NCBI RefSeq assembly: GCF_020037125.1
Contig: NZ_JAIQDG010000034.1
Coordinates: forward strand, 1 to 64,000
Reading direction: 5' to 3'
Length of the DNA: 64,000 nucleotides
DNA from: Myxococcus sp. RHSTA-1-4
GTDB lineage: Bacteria; Myxococcota; Myxococcia; Myxococcales; Myxococcaceae
Of the stretch, positions 7,911-17,167 are shown one piece after another; position 1 is the stretch's first letter, and every line of letters begins with the position of its first letter. Below the pieces are notes generated by a model that searched no databases, was not told the DNA's origin, and saw only the letters and a list, made by a program, of their open reading frames with translations. The position numbers were made by a program, and so were the translations under genes.

Positions 7911-8396
7911 CTACCTGCGCGAGCTGCTCCGGCTGCTCTTGCGGCCGCCACTCCGGCTCCGGCTGGTGGTGCTCCGGCGGCTGACGCCGCGCGAGCCCGC
8001 CCGGGAGCGGCTGCTCGTGGAGGAGCGCTTCGCGGTGACGCGGCGCCCCGCGGTGCCACGCGCGGTGGACTTGCTGCCCGAGCGCATGGAGCGGGTGGTG
8101 CGCGTGGGCCTCCGGGTCCGGCCAGCGGCCGCGGACTTCCGCTGCGCGGCGCGCGCCTTGCCGCCCCTGCTGCCCGCCTTCCTCGCGTTCTTCCGCGCGG
8201 TGGGACGGCGGCGCGCGGCCTTGGCCTTGCTGCCGGAGCCCCCCTTCATGCCGCCACCGGTGAGCTTGTTGACGGTGGCCCAGGCGCGGGACTCCGCCGT
8301 CTTCCCGGACGTGCCGCGCTTCTCGTAGCCCTCCTCGATGTGCCGGGCCATCCGCTTCTGCTTCGCCGAGTACTTCGCCTTGCTTCCACGTGCCAT
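7911..8396 (-). CDS. Basic protein with 'plasmid stabilization'-like N-terminus and histone H1-like tail
   Basis: A 161-aa protein. ATG 8396 is chosen over a much longer open frame because AGGAGG lies just upstream. Residues 1-50 (ARHIEEGYEKRGTSGKTAESRAWATVNK and a GGGMKGGSG end) match a short domain common in small proteins often named plasmid stabilization proteins. From ~52 on, the chain is made almost only of Arg, Lys, Ser, Thr, Ala and Gly, like the SPKK-type tails of histone H1/HC1 or H-NS-like proteins, and should bind nucleic acid without fixed structure. A chromatin- or RNA-coating role is plausible but not shown. It is convergent with the HAD gene and divergent from the EF-hand lipoprotein gene. 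Confidence 0.75.
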   Translation of the reverse strand: MARGSKAKYSAKQKRMARHIEEGYEKRGTSGKTAESRAWATVNKLTGGGMKGGSGSKAKAARRRPTARKNARKAGSRGGKARAAQRKSAAAGRTRRPTRTTRSMRSGSKSTARGTAGRRVTAKRSSTSSRSRAGSRGVSRRSTTSRSRSGGRKSSRSSSRR

Positions 8397-8619
8397 GCGT
8401 TCCCTCCTGGCAGGTTCGGCGCCGGCGTGGAGCCAGCGTCGGCTGCAAGGTGGGTCGCCCCCTGCCCGTACGGAAGTGGGCATCCGGCCACGGGTGTCCA
8501 CCCCGGAACGGCGGGGCCTCCGGACGCGCGCGGAAATTCCCCCCGCAACTTCTCCGCGGAGGCCGGGTTCATGGAGCCAGGGCCGGAACACACAGCACCT
8601 CGAACCCTGGAGAAAACCC

Positions 8620-9489
8620 ATGAACCGCACGTCTGCCCACCGCCGTCTCCTCACCGCCGCGCTCTGCTTCGCCCTGCCCCTGGGGCTCGCCGCCTGTGGA
8701 GACGGCAACACCTCCGAGGAGGAGCTCCATGTCGGCGAGGCCGCCGCCTTCCTCGAGTCCTCCGAGGAGGGAGGCAGCATCGGCGCGGACGCGGTGGCGG
8801 ACGCGGACACCACGACGGTGCAGTCGATTGCGGCCGAGGAGGTGGACGGCCTCAACCAGGAGCCGGTGGACACCGGCAGCGTGTGTGACTTCAGCGCCCG
8901 CCGGCAGGCGGTGCTGGAGAAGTACGACGACAACGGGGACGGCACGCTGAGCCGCGCGGAGCTGGCGGAGCTGAAGGCGGACCTGGGCGAGCGGCGCGAC
9001 ACCATCCGCCCGCGCCTGGCACAGGTGGGCCTGCGCGCGCGGCACTGGGCCTTCTGGCGCGTGCGCTGGGCCTTCGACGAGGACGGCAGCGGCACGCTGT
9101 CCGCCGAGGAGCGCGCCGAGCTGGTGGACGCCATGGAGGCCCGCTGCGAGCGGCTGCGCGCGGAGCGGCTGGAGCGGTTCGACACCAACGGCGACGGCAA
9201 GCTGGACGAGGCGGAGCGCCAGGCCGCGCGGCAGGCGGTGCTCGCCCGCTGGCAGGCGAAGCGCCAGGAGCTGCTGGCCACGTACGACACCAACGGCAAC
9301 AACGTGCTGGACGACGGTGAGCGCCTCGCGCTGCGCCAGGACCGGATTGCCGCCGCCCAGGAGCGCCGCGCGACGCTGCTGGCCACCTACGACACCAACG
9401 GCGACGGCGTGCTGAGCACGGCGGAGGCCCTGCCGCTGCGTGAGGAAATCCAGCGCCGCATCATCGAGGGACGCGACGCCGAGGACTGA
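8620..9489 (+). CDS. EF-hand lipoprotein with five calcium-binding loops
   Basis: A 289-aa lipoprotein precursor. ATG 8620 has GGAG upstream and begins a signal peptide ending in LAAC (Cys27 or so), so the frame open since 8338 is not used. The acidic N-terminal linker (residues ~30-85) leads to five EF-hand loops: DDNGDGTLSRAE, DEDGSGTLSAEE, DTNGDGKLDEAE, DTNGNNVLDDGE and DTNGDGVLSTAE. All carry the Dx[DN]xDG pattern except the fourth, where Asn replaces the third Asp and Gly is lost. Helices between them are Arg/Glu-rich. It probably binds calcium at the cell surface or in the periplasm. A strong terminator follows directly. Confidence 0.9.
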   Translation: MNRTSAHRRLLTAALCFALPLGLAACGDGNTSEEELHVGEAAAFLESSEEGGSIGADAVADADTTTVQSIAAEEVDGLNQEPVDTGSVCDFSARRQAVLEKYDDNGDGTLSRAELAELKADLGERRDTIRPRLAQVGLRARHWAFWRVRWAFDEDGSGTLSAEERAELVDAMEARCERLRAERLERFDTNGDGKLDEAERQAARQAVLARWQAKRQELLATYDTNGNNVLDDGERLALRQDRIAAAQERRATLLATYDTNGDGVLSTAEALPLREEIQRRIIEGRDAED

Positions 9490-9556
9490 CGCCTCGCTCA
9501 CCGGAAGACGCGGGAGCGCGGCACCGTCAACGGATTCCCCCTGTGCCCTGCCCCGT

Positions 9557-9590
9557 CCCCGGGTCGCCCTCCAGGCGGCCCGGGGTTTCT
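9557..9590 (+). terminator. Rho-independent terminator after the EF-hand lipoprotein gene
   Basis: A 12-bp stem with one G-T wobble, 9557-9568 with 9574-9585, has a 5-nt loop and is followed by TTTCT. The convergent SCO gene ends inside it at 9589. Confidence 0.75.
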
Positions 9591-10200
9591 ACCTGGGTGA
9601 CGTGAGCGCGGTGAGCCGCTCCTGGAGTCCCTCCAGCGGCGCGTCGGGCCCGGCGAGCCGCGTGTCGATGACGCCCTCCGCGTCGAGCAGCGTGATGACC
9701 GACTCGTGGTTCATCCCGCCTCCGGGCACCGTCCGGTAGCGGATGCCCAGGACGGCGGCCACGTCCCGCACACCCGCCTCGTCCGTGCGCAGCAGGCGCC
9801 AGCGCTCCGGGTCCACCCCATGCGTCCGGACCAGCCGCGTCATCGCCTCCGGGGTGTCGCGGGCGGGGTCCAGGCTGACGAGCACGATGCGGACGCGGGC
9901 CCGGGCCTCGGGCGTCATCCCCGCCGCGATGCGCTTGAGCCGCGCGAAGAGCAGCGGGCAGGCCAGGGGGCAGGTGCCGTAGAACATGCTGAGCAGCACC
10001 GGCTGTCCCCGGAAGTCCTCCAGCCGCACGGCCTGGCCATCCTGGTCCGTGAAGTCCGTCTTCAGTTGATACAGCGACAGCTCCGGCAGCGCGCGGGCCG
10101 TGCCTGCTGACTCGGCCTTCGCCGCCCGCGCGCGGGGTGGAGGCTCGGCGGCGCTCGGGGTGGCGAGTGCCAGCAGGACGGCCAGGATGTGCTTTCTCAT
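9589..10200 (-). CDS. SCO1/SenC-family copper chaperone
   Basis: A 203-aa exported protein. ATG 10200 overlaps the stop of nirV (ATGA). An N-terminal hydrophobic signal segment (residues ~3-18) ending in SAAEP is followed by a thioredoxin fold. The copper-binding CxxxC is in GTCPLACP, and the distal His is in GGGMNHES, both hallmarks of SCO/SenC proteins, which hand copper to cuproenzymes such as the CuA site of cytochrome oxidase. As the third gene of the nirK-nirV-SCO operon, its likely client is the copper nitrite reductase. That assignment is inferred from the coupling. Confidence 0.88.
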   Translation of the reverse strand: MRKHILAVLLALATPSAAEPPPRARAAKAESAGTARALPELSLYQLKTDFTDQDGQAVRLEDFRGQPVLLSMFYGTCPLACPLLFARLKRIAAGMTPEARARVRIVLVSLDPARDTPEAMTRLVRTHGVDPERWRLLRTDEAGVRDVAAVLGIRYRTVPGGGMNHESVITLLDAEGVIDTRLAGPDAPLEGLQERLTALTSPR

Positions 10201-11006
10201 GGTGCTCCTCCCGCCAGGTCCCGCGCGCAGCGGAACCCGAGGTTGCCTGTCGTGTATGCCGCCTGCAGCGAGCCCCGGAAGGCGAGCCGCATGAAGCTCG
10301 CGTAGTCGCCCTTCTCCCCCGAGGAGAGCGCGCCGGCCCCGCAGAAGCGGGAGGTGCCCGCGGGCGAGCCCTCCCGGCTGTCCTCGCTGACGAGCGTGTT
10401 GCCGAAGTCCAGCACCCACTCCCAGATGAGCCCGTGCAGGTCCTTCACTCCCCAGACATTGGCCTCCGTCCGCCCGACGGGCGGAAGCACGCGGGGCGTG
10501 GGCCGCGAGTACCAGCGCAGCAGCTGCTCGCGGAAGGCCTCCGTGTCGCGCGCATCCACCTCGGTCCGGCTCGCCGACGCGGCGAACTCCCACTCCGCCT
10601 CCGTGGGCAGCCGGGCGCCCCGCGCTTCGCAGTACGCCCGCGCCGCGAACCAGCTCACGCCCACCACCGGGGCGTCCGGAGCGGCGTCCGGGCCGGGCCG
10701 CAGCGGCCCCGCCCAGTGGCGCAGGTAGCCCGCGTCCGCGAAGAGCCGGGGCACCGCCCCCCGCCGCCAGGTGGGCGCCTGGCGCACGAAGGCGAGGAAC
10801 TCCGCGTTCGTCACCGGCACCCGGTCCATCCAGAAGGCCGCCACCGGCACCCGTTGCTCCTCGGGGCTGGGGACGTACACGGGACGCAGCGTGCCGGGGC
10901 CGACCTTCACCATGCCGCGCGGCGGAGGCTCGGCGCGCGCGGCGGTGCCGGTGAGCCCCAGCAGCCCCGCCACGAGCGCGCCCGTCTTGAAGTGGCCCCG
11001 GCTCAA
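10197..11006 (-). CDS. nirV: NirV-like protein, SUMF1/formylglycine-generating-enzyme fold
   Basis: A 269-aa protein. TTG 11006 is chosen because it overlaps the nirK stop (TTGA) and starts a signal-peptide-like stretch ([16 protein letters not shown]). Hallmarks of the SUMF1/FGE-sulfatase domain run in order: [55 protein letters not shown] and the ending GFRCAR. The active-site cysteine pair of true FGE is not evident, so it is unlikely to be a sulfatase activator. NirV proteins of this fold are co-transcribed with nirK in Rhodobacter and others, with no agreed role. Translation is coupled on both sides (nirK and SCO). Confidence 0.85.
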   Translation of the reverse strand: MSRGHFKTGALVAGLLGLTGTAARAEPPPRGMVKVGPGTLRPVYVPSPEEQRVPVAAFWMDRVPVTNAEFLAFVRQAPTWRRGAVPRLFADAGYLRHWAGPLRPGPDAAPDAPVVGVSWFAARAYCEARGARLPTEAEWEFAASASRTEVDARDTEAFREQLLRWYSRPTPRVLPPVGRTEANVWGVKDLHGLIWEWVLDFGNTLVSEDSREGSPAGTSRFCGAGALSSGEKGDYASFMRLAFRGSLQAAYTTGNLGFRCARDLAGGAP

Positions 11007-12541
11007 TGTGCCGCTCCGGCGGGACGCGTGGTCGTGGCGCGCACCTCGGCCACCTCCGCCGCCGTGACGGCGTCGCCCCGGTTGCCCCACGTATTGCGGA
11101 CGTAGGTGAGGATGTCGGCCACCTCGTCGTCGTTGAGCTGGCTCATGGGGGGCATCACCGAGTTGTACGTCTTGCCCCGGACCTGCACGGGGCCACTCAT
11201 CCCGTTGAGCACGATGCCGATGGAGCGGCGCTTGTCCGCCATGAGGTAGTCCGACTGCGCCAGCGGCGGGAAGACGTCGGGCAGGCCCTGGCCCTCGTTC
11301 TGGTGGCAGACGGAGCAGGTGCCCGCGAAGAGCGTCTTGCCGGCGGCAATCTGCTCCTCGAGGGACACCTTCCCCTGGCTGCGCTTCTGCGTGGCCTGCT
11401 CGACGGCGGCCGAGGGCGTGGCCTTGTCGGCGAGGTACACCGAGTCCACCTCCTTGCCGGAGTAGACGTCCTTGCGCTCGGGGCCCTCCACCTTGAGCAT
11501 TCCGAGCGCGCCCTTGTTGAAGGCACGGAAGATGGAGTGGTCCACCAGCACGTAGGTGCCCGGCGCCTCCAGGGTGAAGTCGACGATGGCCGAGCCGCCC
11601 GCGGGCACCAGCGTCGTCTGGACGTTCTCCTGGTAGCGCGTGCCGCCCTCCGTGTAGACGCGGTCGAAAATCTCTCCGATGACGTGGAAGCTGCTGACGA
11701 GGTTGGGGCCGCCGTTGCCGAAGAAGATGCGCACGCGCTCGCCCACCCGCGCCTGCAGCGCGTTGTCACCCACCAGCGCGCCCTCGGAGCCGTTGAAGAG
11801 GACGTACGTCGCGTTCTCCTCGATGGCCTTCTGCATGTCGAAGGGCTGCAGGCCCTTCTCGCGGTACTTGCCCACCGTGTAGAAGTCGCCCTGCACCACG
11901 TAGAACTCGCGGTCCACCGGCGGCAGCCCCTCGGGAGGCTCCACGAAGATGAGGCCGTACATGCCATTGGCGATGTGCATGCCCACCGGGGCCGTGGCGC
12001 AGTGGTAGATGTAGAGCCCCTGGTTGAGCGCCTTGAAGGTGAACTGGGACTCGTGGCCCGGCGCGGTGAAGCTGCTCGTCGCGCCGCCGCCGGGGCCGGT
12101 GACGGCATGCAGGTCGATGTTGTGCGGCATCTTGCTGCTCGGGTGATTGCGCAGGTGGAACTCCACCGTGTCGCCCTGGCGCACCCGGATGAACTTGCCC
12201 GGCACCTGCCCGCCGAACGTCCAGAAGGTGTAGTCCACGCCATCCGACATCCGCATCACCTTCTCCAGGACCTCCAGCTCCACGACGACGCGGGCGGGGG
12301 AGGTGCGGCGCGGCGCGGCGGGGACCGCGGGGGCGTCGGTGAGCTCGGCGTGCACCGCCGGGCCCTGGGGTGGACCGAAGTCGCCTCGCGCCGAGCCGCC
12401 CGTGTCCACAGGCGGGCTGGCCGTGGCGGACCGAGCGGCGGCGCGTGACGTGGAGCCTGTCGCGCCGTCGGCCTGCGTACACCCGACGTTCCAGCTGGCC
12501 AGGAGCAATGCGCCGATACAGCAGAGTGGGCGGGTGAGCAT
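11003..12541 (-). CDS. nirK: Copper-containing nitrite reductase with C-terminal cytochrome c domain
   Basis: A 512-aa lipoprotein precursor that reduces nitrite to nitric oxide. ATG 12541 has AAAGGAG upstream and starts a signal peptide with lipobox NVGC. Two cupredoxin domains follow. The type 2 copper and active-site Asp/His region is [14 protein letters not shown], the type 1 copper ligands are in [16 protein letters not shown], and the second-domain His is in SSFHVIGE. After ~residue 390 comes a linker and a class I cytochrome c domain with CSVCH heme attachment and a distal Met in VMPPMSQL, which would pass electrons directly to the type 1 copper. The frame stays open to 12850, but that extension has no ribosome binding site. 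It is first in an operon with nirV and a SCO gene. Confidence 0.93.
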   Translation of the reverse strand: MLTRPLCCIGALLLASWNVGCTQADGATGSTSRAAARSATASPPVDTGGSARGDFGPPQGPAVHAELTDAPAVPAAPRRTSPARVVVELEVLEKVMRMSDGVDYTFWTFGGQVPGKFIRVRQGDTVEFHLRNHPSSKMPHNIDLHAVTGPGGGATSSFTAPGHESQFTFKALNQGLYIYHCATAPVGMHIANGMYGLIFVEPPEGLPPVDREFYVVQGDFYTVGKYREKGLQPFDMQKAIEENATYVLFNGSEGALVGDNALQARVGERVRIFFGNGGPNLVSSFHVIGEIFDRVYTEGGTRYQENVQTTLVPAGGSAIVDFTLEAPGTYVLVDHSIFRAFNKGALGMLKVEGPERKDVYSGKEVDSVYLADKATPSAAVEQATQKRSQGKVSLEEQIAAGKTLFAGTCSVCHQNEGQGLPDVFPPLAQSDYLMADKRRSIGIVLNGMSGPVQVRGKTYNSVMPPMSQLNDDEVADILTYVRNTWGNRGDAVTAAEVAEVRATTTRPAGAAH

Positions 12542-13247
12542 GTGCGACTCCTTTGCGCGCGAGCGCAAGGTGACGGGGCATGAGTCCGGGAGTGCCCTGC
12601 CAGGTGGGGTGGGACTGTCGAGGCCGGCTGCGAAGCACATGCCACCGGGCACGGCGGTGTCCTTCGCTCGGAAGCACGCCAGGCCCACGAGAGCGGCGGC
12701 GTAACCGGTGCGCTCGCGAGGACGAACGCGCGGGTTCTTGCGCGCGCACGGCGTCCTTGAAGGAAGGACGCATCCCCGGGGCCCTCGCGAGGCGGCCACG
12801 GGCGCGAGACGGAAAGCGGGCGCCGCATTCGCGCGCCGCATAGCCGACATTCCTCCGCCTCGGGTCAGACAGTGAGCGTGCCCGGCGGAGGACGGGCCTG
12901 GCGGGACAGCGCTCCTACTGACTCGCAGCGGCGGCCCTTCACGTGCGCGAGGAACAGGCGCTCGCGCGGCCTCCCGTTCAAAACATGTATTTTAAATGCA
13001 TATTTTGCGCGGCCTGCTCCAGGGACCTGCCCCCACGGCGCATCTCCGCCGGACCACCGGTGGAGCGCACGGCCTCCGGGGCGTCCTCCGGGCGGCCCGG
13101 GGCGTTTCCCTTTCAGACACTTCCCGCTGACCACCTCCCGGCAGGGCCGCTGGCCTGCCTGCCCCGGCGTGCACACCTTGAAAGACGACACGGAAAGAGA
13201 GGTCGCACCTGGAACCCGCCCTCATCCAGCCCCCTCGACGCCGGGCC
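12542..13247. other. 706-bp intergenic region between nirK and the lipid kinase gene
   Basis: No open frame here has a convincing start, ribosome binding site or recognisable protein; the open frames on both strands look like GC-rich noise. The one clear signal is an AT-rich island at about 12979-13006 with the NsrR-like palindrome. If that marks the nirK promoter, the nirK leader would be ~440 nt long. A GAGAGG at 13195-13201 sits 7 nt before an in-frame CTG at 13209 of the kinase gene. Confidence 0.6.
12985..13001. promoter_or_regulatory. NsrR-like nitric-oxide-responsive operator
   Basis: ATGTATTTTAAATGCAT is two 8-bp half-sites around one base and matches the NsrR consensus core ATGYATTT-N-AAATRCAT at every position. 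It is the most AT-rich spot in the region. On the nirK strand a TAAAAT (-10-like) lies inside it. NsrR is an Rrf2-family Fe-S repressor released by nitric oxide and a known regulator of nirK operons in other bacteria. The distance to nirK (444 bp) is long, and no nsrR gene is in the window. Confidence 0.6.
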
Positions 13248-14180
13248 GTGGACGACGGGCCGGCGGTGCTGGTGGTCAACACCCGCTCCCGCTCGGGCCG
13301 AGAGGCCTTCGACACCGCCCGGGCCACGCTCGCCGCGCGCGGGGTGCCGCTGGCGGAGTGCTACGCGCTGTCCCGCTCCGAGCGCCTGCAACACGTGCTG
13401 GAGCGGATGACGGAGCTGGGCGCGCGCCGCATCCTCCTGGGCGGTGGCGACGGCACGCTGAGCTGCGCGGTGGCGCGCCTCCTCGGCCGTGACGTGACGC
13501 TGGGCGTGCTGCCGCTGGGCACCGGCAACGACTTCGCGCGCTCGCTGGGAATCCCTCCAGACGTGGAGGCCGCTTGCGGCATCATCGCCGACGGCTACAC
13601 CGCGCGCGTGGACGTGGGGCTGGCCAACGGGCGCCCCTTCCTCAACGCGGCCAGCCTGGGCCTGGCCACCGCCATCGCGAAGCGGCTGACGAAGCGCCTC
13701 AAGCAGCGCGCGGGAAAGCTGGCCTACCCGGTGGCCGCCGCCGCGGAGATGAAGGACCTCCAGCCCTTCCACGTGCGCCTGAAGGCGGATGACCAGGAGC
13801 TGGAGCTGGACGCGCTGCAGCTCGTGGTGGGCAATGGCCGCTACCACGGCGCGGGCAACGTCGTCTCACCAGATGCACAACTGGATGACAGGCGCCTCCA
13901 CGTGTACGCCATCACCGCGCCCTCCGCCGCGACGGGCAGCGAGGGCACCGGCCTGGGTCACCTGCGGGACGTGGCCACCCTGGCGCGCGTGGCGCTGTCG
14001 TTGCGCAGCGGCGAGCACGTGGAGCACCCGGCCGTGACGACGCTGCGCGCCGCGCGCCTGTTCGTGGAGACCGACCCCGTCCAGGAGGTGAACGCGGACG
14101 GAGAGCTCATCGGCCGCACGCCCATGCGCTTCGAGGTGGCGCCGGCGGCCCTGCGCGTCTACGCGCCCGCCCCGTCCTGA
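13248..14180 (+). CDS. Diacylglycerol/lipid kinase family protein (YegS/DgkB-like)
   Basis: A 310-aa protein with the catalytic N-terminal domain of the DAGK family. The nucleotide-binding motif is LGGGDGTLS at about residues 64-72, followed by LPLGTGNDFARSLGIP, the hallmark of lipid kinases of the YegS/DgkB/BmrU type. The C-terminal beta-sandwich domain has VVGNGRYHGAGN and ends with NADGELIGRTPMRFEV, the usual closing motif. Such enzymes phosphorylate diacylglycerol, sphingoid bases or phosphatidylglycerol at the membrane. GTG 13248 is taken as the start; it has no good ribosome binding site, and a CTG at 13209 behind GAGAGG would add 13 residues. Lipid specificity is unknown. Confidence 0.88.
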   Translation: MDDGPAVLVVNTRSRSGREAFDTARATLAARGVPLAECYALSRSERLQHVLERMTELGARRILLGGGDGTLSCAVARLLGRDVTLGVLPLGTGNDFARSLGIPPDVEAACGIIADGYTARVDVGLANGRPFLNAASLGLATAIAKRLTKRLKQRAGKLAYPVAAAAEMKDLQPFHVRLKADDQELELDALQLVVGNGRYHGAGNVVSPDAQLDDRRLHVYAITAPSAATGSEGTGLGHLRDVATLARVALSLRSGEHVEHPAVTTLRAARLFVETDPVQEVNADGELIGRTPMRFEVAPAALRVYAPAPS

Positions 14181-14302
14181 GCGGGGACCTGGCGCGCGGG
14201 CCGCTCCTGCTGGAACGCGTGGCCCCGCCCTGGACGAGGGGCCAGAATGACCTAGGCTCCTCACTGTCCGTGGCGTTCCTCCGCCACGGGGAGGACGAGC
14301 CC

Positions 14303-17161
14303 GTGCGCCAGCGCTCCCGAATCCCGCTCCTCATCGCCGCGGCCCTCGGCGTCGCCGCGGTGCTGCTCCTCTGGTTTCGCATGCCCGCGCCGGGCGGCGC
14401 TGCCTCGCGCCCGGGCAGCCCCGTGCCCCCCGCCGCCGCCACGCCGGGCACCACGCCCGAGGCCGCGCCGCGCGCCAGCACGCCGCCCACGCCGTCACTG
14501 GAGGAGGTCAACACGGCGGAGGATGGGGCCTTCGTGGTGCGCGTGCTCGGGGGCACGGGCCCGGTGGCGGGGGCTCGCGTGCGGGCGTACCTGCGCGTGG
14601 TGGAAGATGGCACCGGCACGCCGCCCTGGCGCCGCGCGGGCGAGGGCACCACCGCCGCGGATGGCACGCTGCGGCTGCCGGCCCGTCCCGGAGACTACCT
14701 GCTGTCCGCGCAGGCCCCGGGCCACGGCCCCGCCCGGCGCGAGGTGACGCGTCCCTCGGGTGAGGCGGAGACGGCGGTGGAGCTGACCCTGCCCACGGGC
14801 GTGTCGCTCCAGGGGCGCACGATGGCGGCGGGCCGCGGTGAGCCGGTGCCGCTCGCGGAGGTGACACTGCGGCCCTACCCGGGGACGGCCACGGCGTGGG
14901 CGGAGCCCATGGACCTGCCGGAAGAGGCCTCGGCGGTGACGAGCGACGCGGAGGGCCGCTTCACCCTCTCCGGCCTGGCGCCGGGCCGCTACGTCCTGAC
15001 AGCGGAGGCGCCGGGCTTCAGCCGCCGCACCGTGCGCCAGCTCCGGGTCCCCCACTCCGCCGAGCTGGTGGTGGAACTGTGGGGCGCGGGCACCCTGGAG
15101 GGCTTCGTCGTGGACGCGAGCGGCCAGCCCGTGGTGGGCGCGGAGGTGATGGCCTCCGGTGGACTCGCCCCCGTGCGCGCCACCAGCGGCGAGGGCGGAG
15201 GCTTCGCGCTGGAGGTGCAGTCCGGCACCTGGGTGGTGTCCGCGAGGCGGGGCGAGGCGGTGGGCCGCGTCCCCGGGCCGGTGTCCGTGGCGCCGGGCGA
15301 GACGCTGCGTGGCCTCACCGTGACGCTGGGAGGCGCCAGCGGGCTGGAGGGCACCGTGTCGGCGGCGGACGGAGCGCCGGTGCGCGGCGCGGTGCTGGTG
15401 GCCAGGCCCTCGGGCGGCACGGGCGAGCTGGGCCGGGCCGCGTCGGCGGAAGACGGCGGCTGGCGGATGGACCTGCCTCCGGGCGAGTACGACGTGGGCG
15501 TCCGGGCCCCGGGCCTGACGGGCCTCGTGCGGGAGGGCGTGGTGGTCGCCCCGGGCCGCTACACCCCGCTGCACGTGCGGCTGGAGCCAGCGACGGCGGT
15601 GGTGGAGGGCACGGTGGCGGATGAGGAGGGACGGCCCCTCCCGGGCATCCAGGTGCGCGCGGAGCTCCGGTCGGGCGAGGGCGTGGCACACACCACGCTC
15701 ACCGATGGACAGGGCGCATACCGGCTGGAGGGGCTCGAGGCGGGGCCGACCGCCATCAAGGCCCGGCGCGAGGGCGCCGCGCGGTGGATGTCCCGGCTGG
15801 AGACGCTGGGCCCCGCCACCACCACGCGGGTGGACTTCACGCTGCCGGAGTCGGGCATGGTGTGGGGGCTCGTGACGCTCGGGTCGGGAGCATCCCCCGC
15901 CGGGCCCGTGCTGGTGCACGCGGTGTCCAGGAGTGGCGCGGGCAAGGGCACGGCGGAGACGGATGAACAGGGGCGCTACCAGCTGGAGCTGCCCGCGGGT
16001 GTGTACCAGCTCGTCGCGCTGCCGCACGAGGCGGCCGCCATCTACTTCCACGTGGACAACGACGCGTCGGTGACGGTGCCGGCCGGGAGCACGGTGCGGC
16101 AGGACCTCGTCGTGAACGAGGACCCGGCCCTCTCGGGCACCGTGCTGGAGCCCTCGGGAGTGCCCAGCCCTCTCGCCGTGGTGGCCGCCATCCAGGGCGG
16201 AGACTTCCCCATCACCCAGAGGGTGCGCGCGGACGAGGCGGGCCGCTTCGCCCTGCCCCACCGCCCGCGAGGCGCCGCGCCGCTGGAGCTGGTGGCGTAC
16301 AACGGCGGCCGCATGGGCCGGCTGCCCGGGGCCACCGAGGGCCAGTCCCCACACACCCTGCGGCTTCGGCCCGCGGCCACGCTGCGGGGACGCGTGGTGA
16401 CGGGCGGAGGCACGCCGCCGGACGGCTTCGTGCTGGAGTTGCGGGAGGCGGACGGCGCGGAGCTGCCGTGGGCGAGACTCTGGCCCACCACGCGGCGGCT
16501 CTCCGGCGACACCTTCACCCTCACCGACGCGCCCGGGCAGCCGCTGCTGGTGCGGGTGAGCACCGGGGACGGCCGCACGGGAGAGGCACGGGTGACGCTC
16601 ACTCCGGGCGGCACCGGAGAGGTGGAGGTGCCGCTCACGGGCGGCGCGTCCTCCCTGTCCGGGCGCGCGGTGTGGAGCCGGGGTGGTGGGCCCGCGCCGG
16701 GCGTGGCGGTGTTCCTGGACCGGCCCGTCTCGCCCCAGCCGGACGCGCGCACCGGGCCGGACGGCCGCTTCCGCCTGGACGACGTGCGCCCCGGGCCCCA
16801 CACCGTGCGGCTGATGCCTCCCGAGGGACGCGTGGAGACGCGCACCGTGAAGGTGCTGGAGGAGGAGGCCACGGACCTGGGAGACGTGACGGTGTCCCCG
16901 CGCCGCGCCCCACCGGGCACCCTGGGCGCGGGCTTCAGCGAGGACCGGGGCCACGTCACCTTCGCCTGGCTGACACCGGACGGCCCCGCGGCGCGCGCGG
17001 GTGTCACCGTCGGAGACAGGCTGCTGTCGGTGGACGGGCTGGTGGTGCGGGACAGGACGGAGGCCGAGTCCCGCACCCGCGGCGCGCCGGGCTCGCCGGT
17101 GCGGCTCCAGGTGCGGCGCGAGAGCGTCGAGCAGGAGGTGCTCGTCACCCGGGCGGAGTGA
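14303..17161 (+). CDS. Membrane-anchored protein with Ig-like carboxypeptidase-regulatory repeats and a C-terminal PDZ domain
   Basis: A 952-aa protein. GTG 14303 has GGGGAGGA upstream and directly precedes one transmembrane segment (PLLIAAALGVAAVLLLWF). A Pro/Ala-rich linker follows, then about nine repeats of ~85 residues of the carboxypeptidase-regulatory-like / bacterial Ig type, each with a TSDAEGRFTLSGLAPGRYVL-like core (D-G-x-[YF]-x-L-x-L-x-P-G-x-Y). The last ~75 residues form a PDZ domain (AWLTPDGPAARAGVTVGDRLL, then a PVRLQVRRE strand). These proteins are common and expanded in myxobacteria and are thought to bind peptidoglycan, polysaccharide or other proteins in the periplasm. No catalytic residues are seen. 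Confidence 0.8.
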   Translation: MRQRSRIPLLIAAALGVAAVLLLWFRMPAPGGAASRPGSPVPPAAATPGTTPEAAPRASTPPTPSLEEVNTAEDGAFVVRVLGGTGPVAGARVRAYLRVVEDGTGTPPWRRAGEGTTAADGTLRLPARPGDYLLSAQAPGHGPARREVTRPSGEAETAVELTLPTGVSLQGRTMAAGRGEPVPLAEVTLRPYPGTATAWAEPMDLPEEASAVTSDAEGRFTLSGLAPGRYVLTAEAPGFSRRTVRQLRVPHSAELVVELWGAGTLEGFVVDASGQPVVGAEVMASGGLAPVRATSGEGGGFALEVQSGTWVVSARRGEAVGRVPGPVSVAPGETLRGLTVTLGGASGLEGTVSAADGAPVRGAVLVARPSGGTGELGRAASAEDGGWRMDLPPGEYDVGVRAPGLTGLVREGVVVAPGRYTPLHVRLEPATAVVEGTVADEEGRPLPGIQVRAELRSGEGVAHTTLTDGQGAYRLEGLEAGPTAIKARREGAARWMSRLETLGPATTTRVDFTLPESGMVWGLVTLGSGASPAGPVLVHAVSRSGAGKGTAETDEQGRYQLELPAGVYQLVALPHEAAAIYFHVDNDASVTVPAGSTVRQDLVVNEDPALSGTVLEPSGVPSPLAVVAAIQGGDFPITQRVRADEAGRFALPHRPRGAAPLELVAYNGGRMGRLPGATEGQSPHTLRLRPAATLRGRVVTGGGTPPDGFVLELREADGAELPWARLWPTTRRLSGDTFTLTDAPGQPLLVRVSTGDGRTGEARVTLTPGGTGEVEVPLTGGASSLSGRAVWSRGGGPAPGVAVFLDRPVSPQPDARTGPDGRFRLDDVRPGPHTVRLMPPEGRVETRTVKVLEEEATDLGDVTVSPRRAPPGTLGAGFSEDRGHVTFAWLTPDGPAARAGVTVGDRLLSVDGLVVRDRTEAESRTRGAPGSPVRLQVRRESVEQEVLVTRAE

Positions 17162-17167
17162 GGCGCC

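Noticed and set aside
12542-12850. N-terminal extension of nirK
   Set aside because: The frame is open, but a clear signal peptide with lipobox and ribosome binding site begins at 12541.
12872-13492. Possible gene in the nirK upstream region
   Set aside because: The frame overlaps the lipid kinase gene in another phase, has no ribosome binding site and its composition looks like noise.
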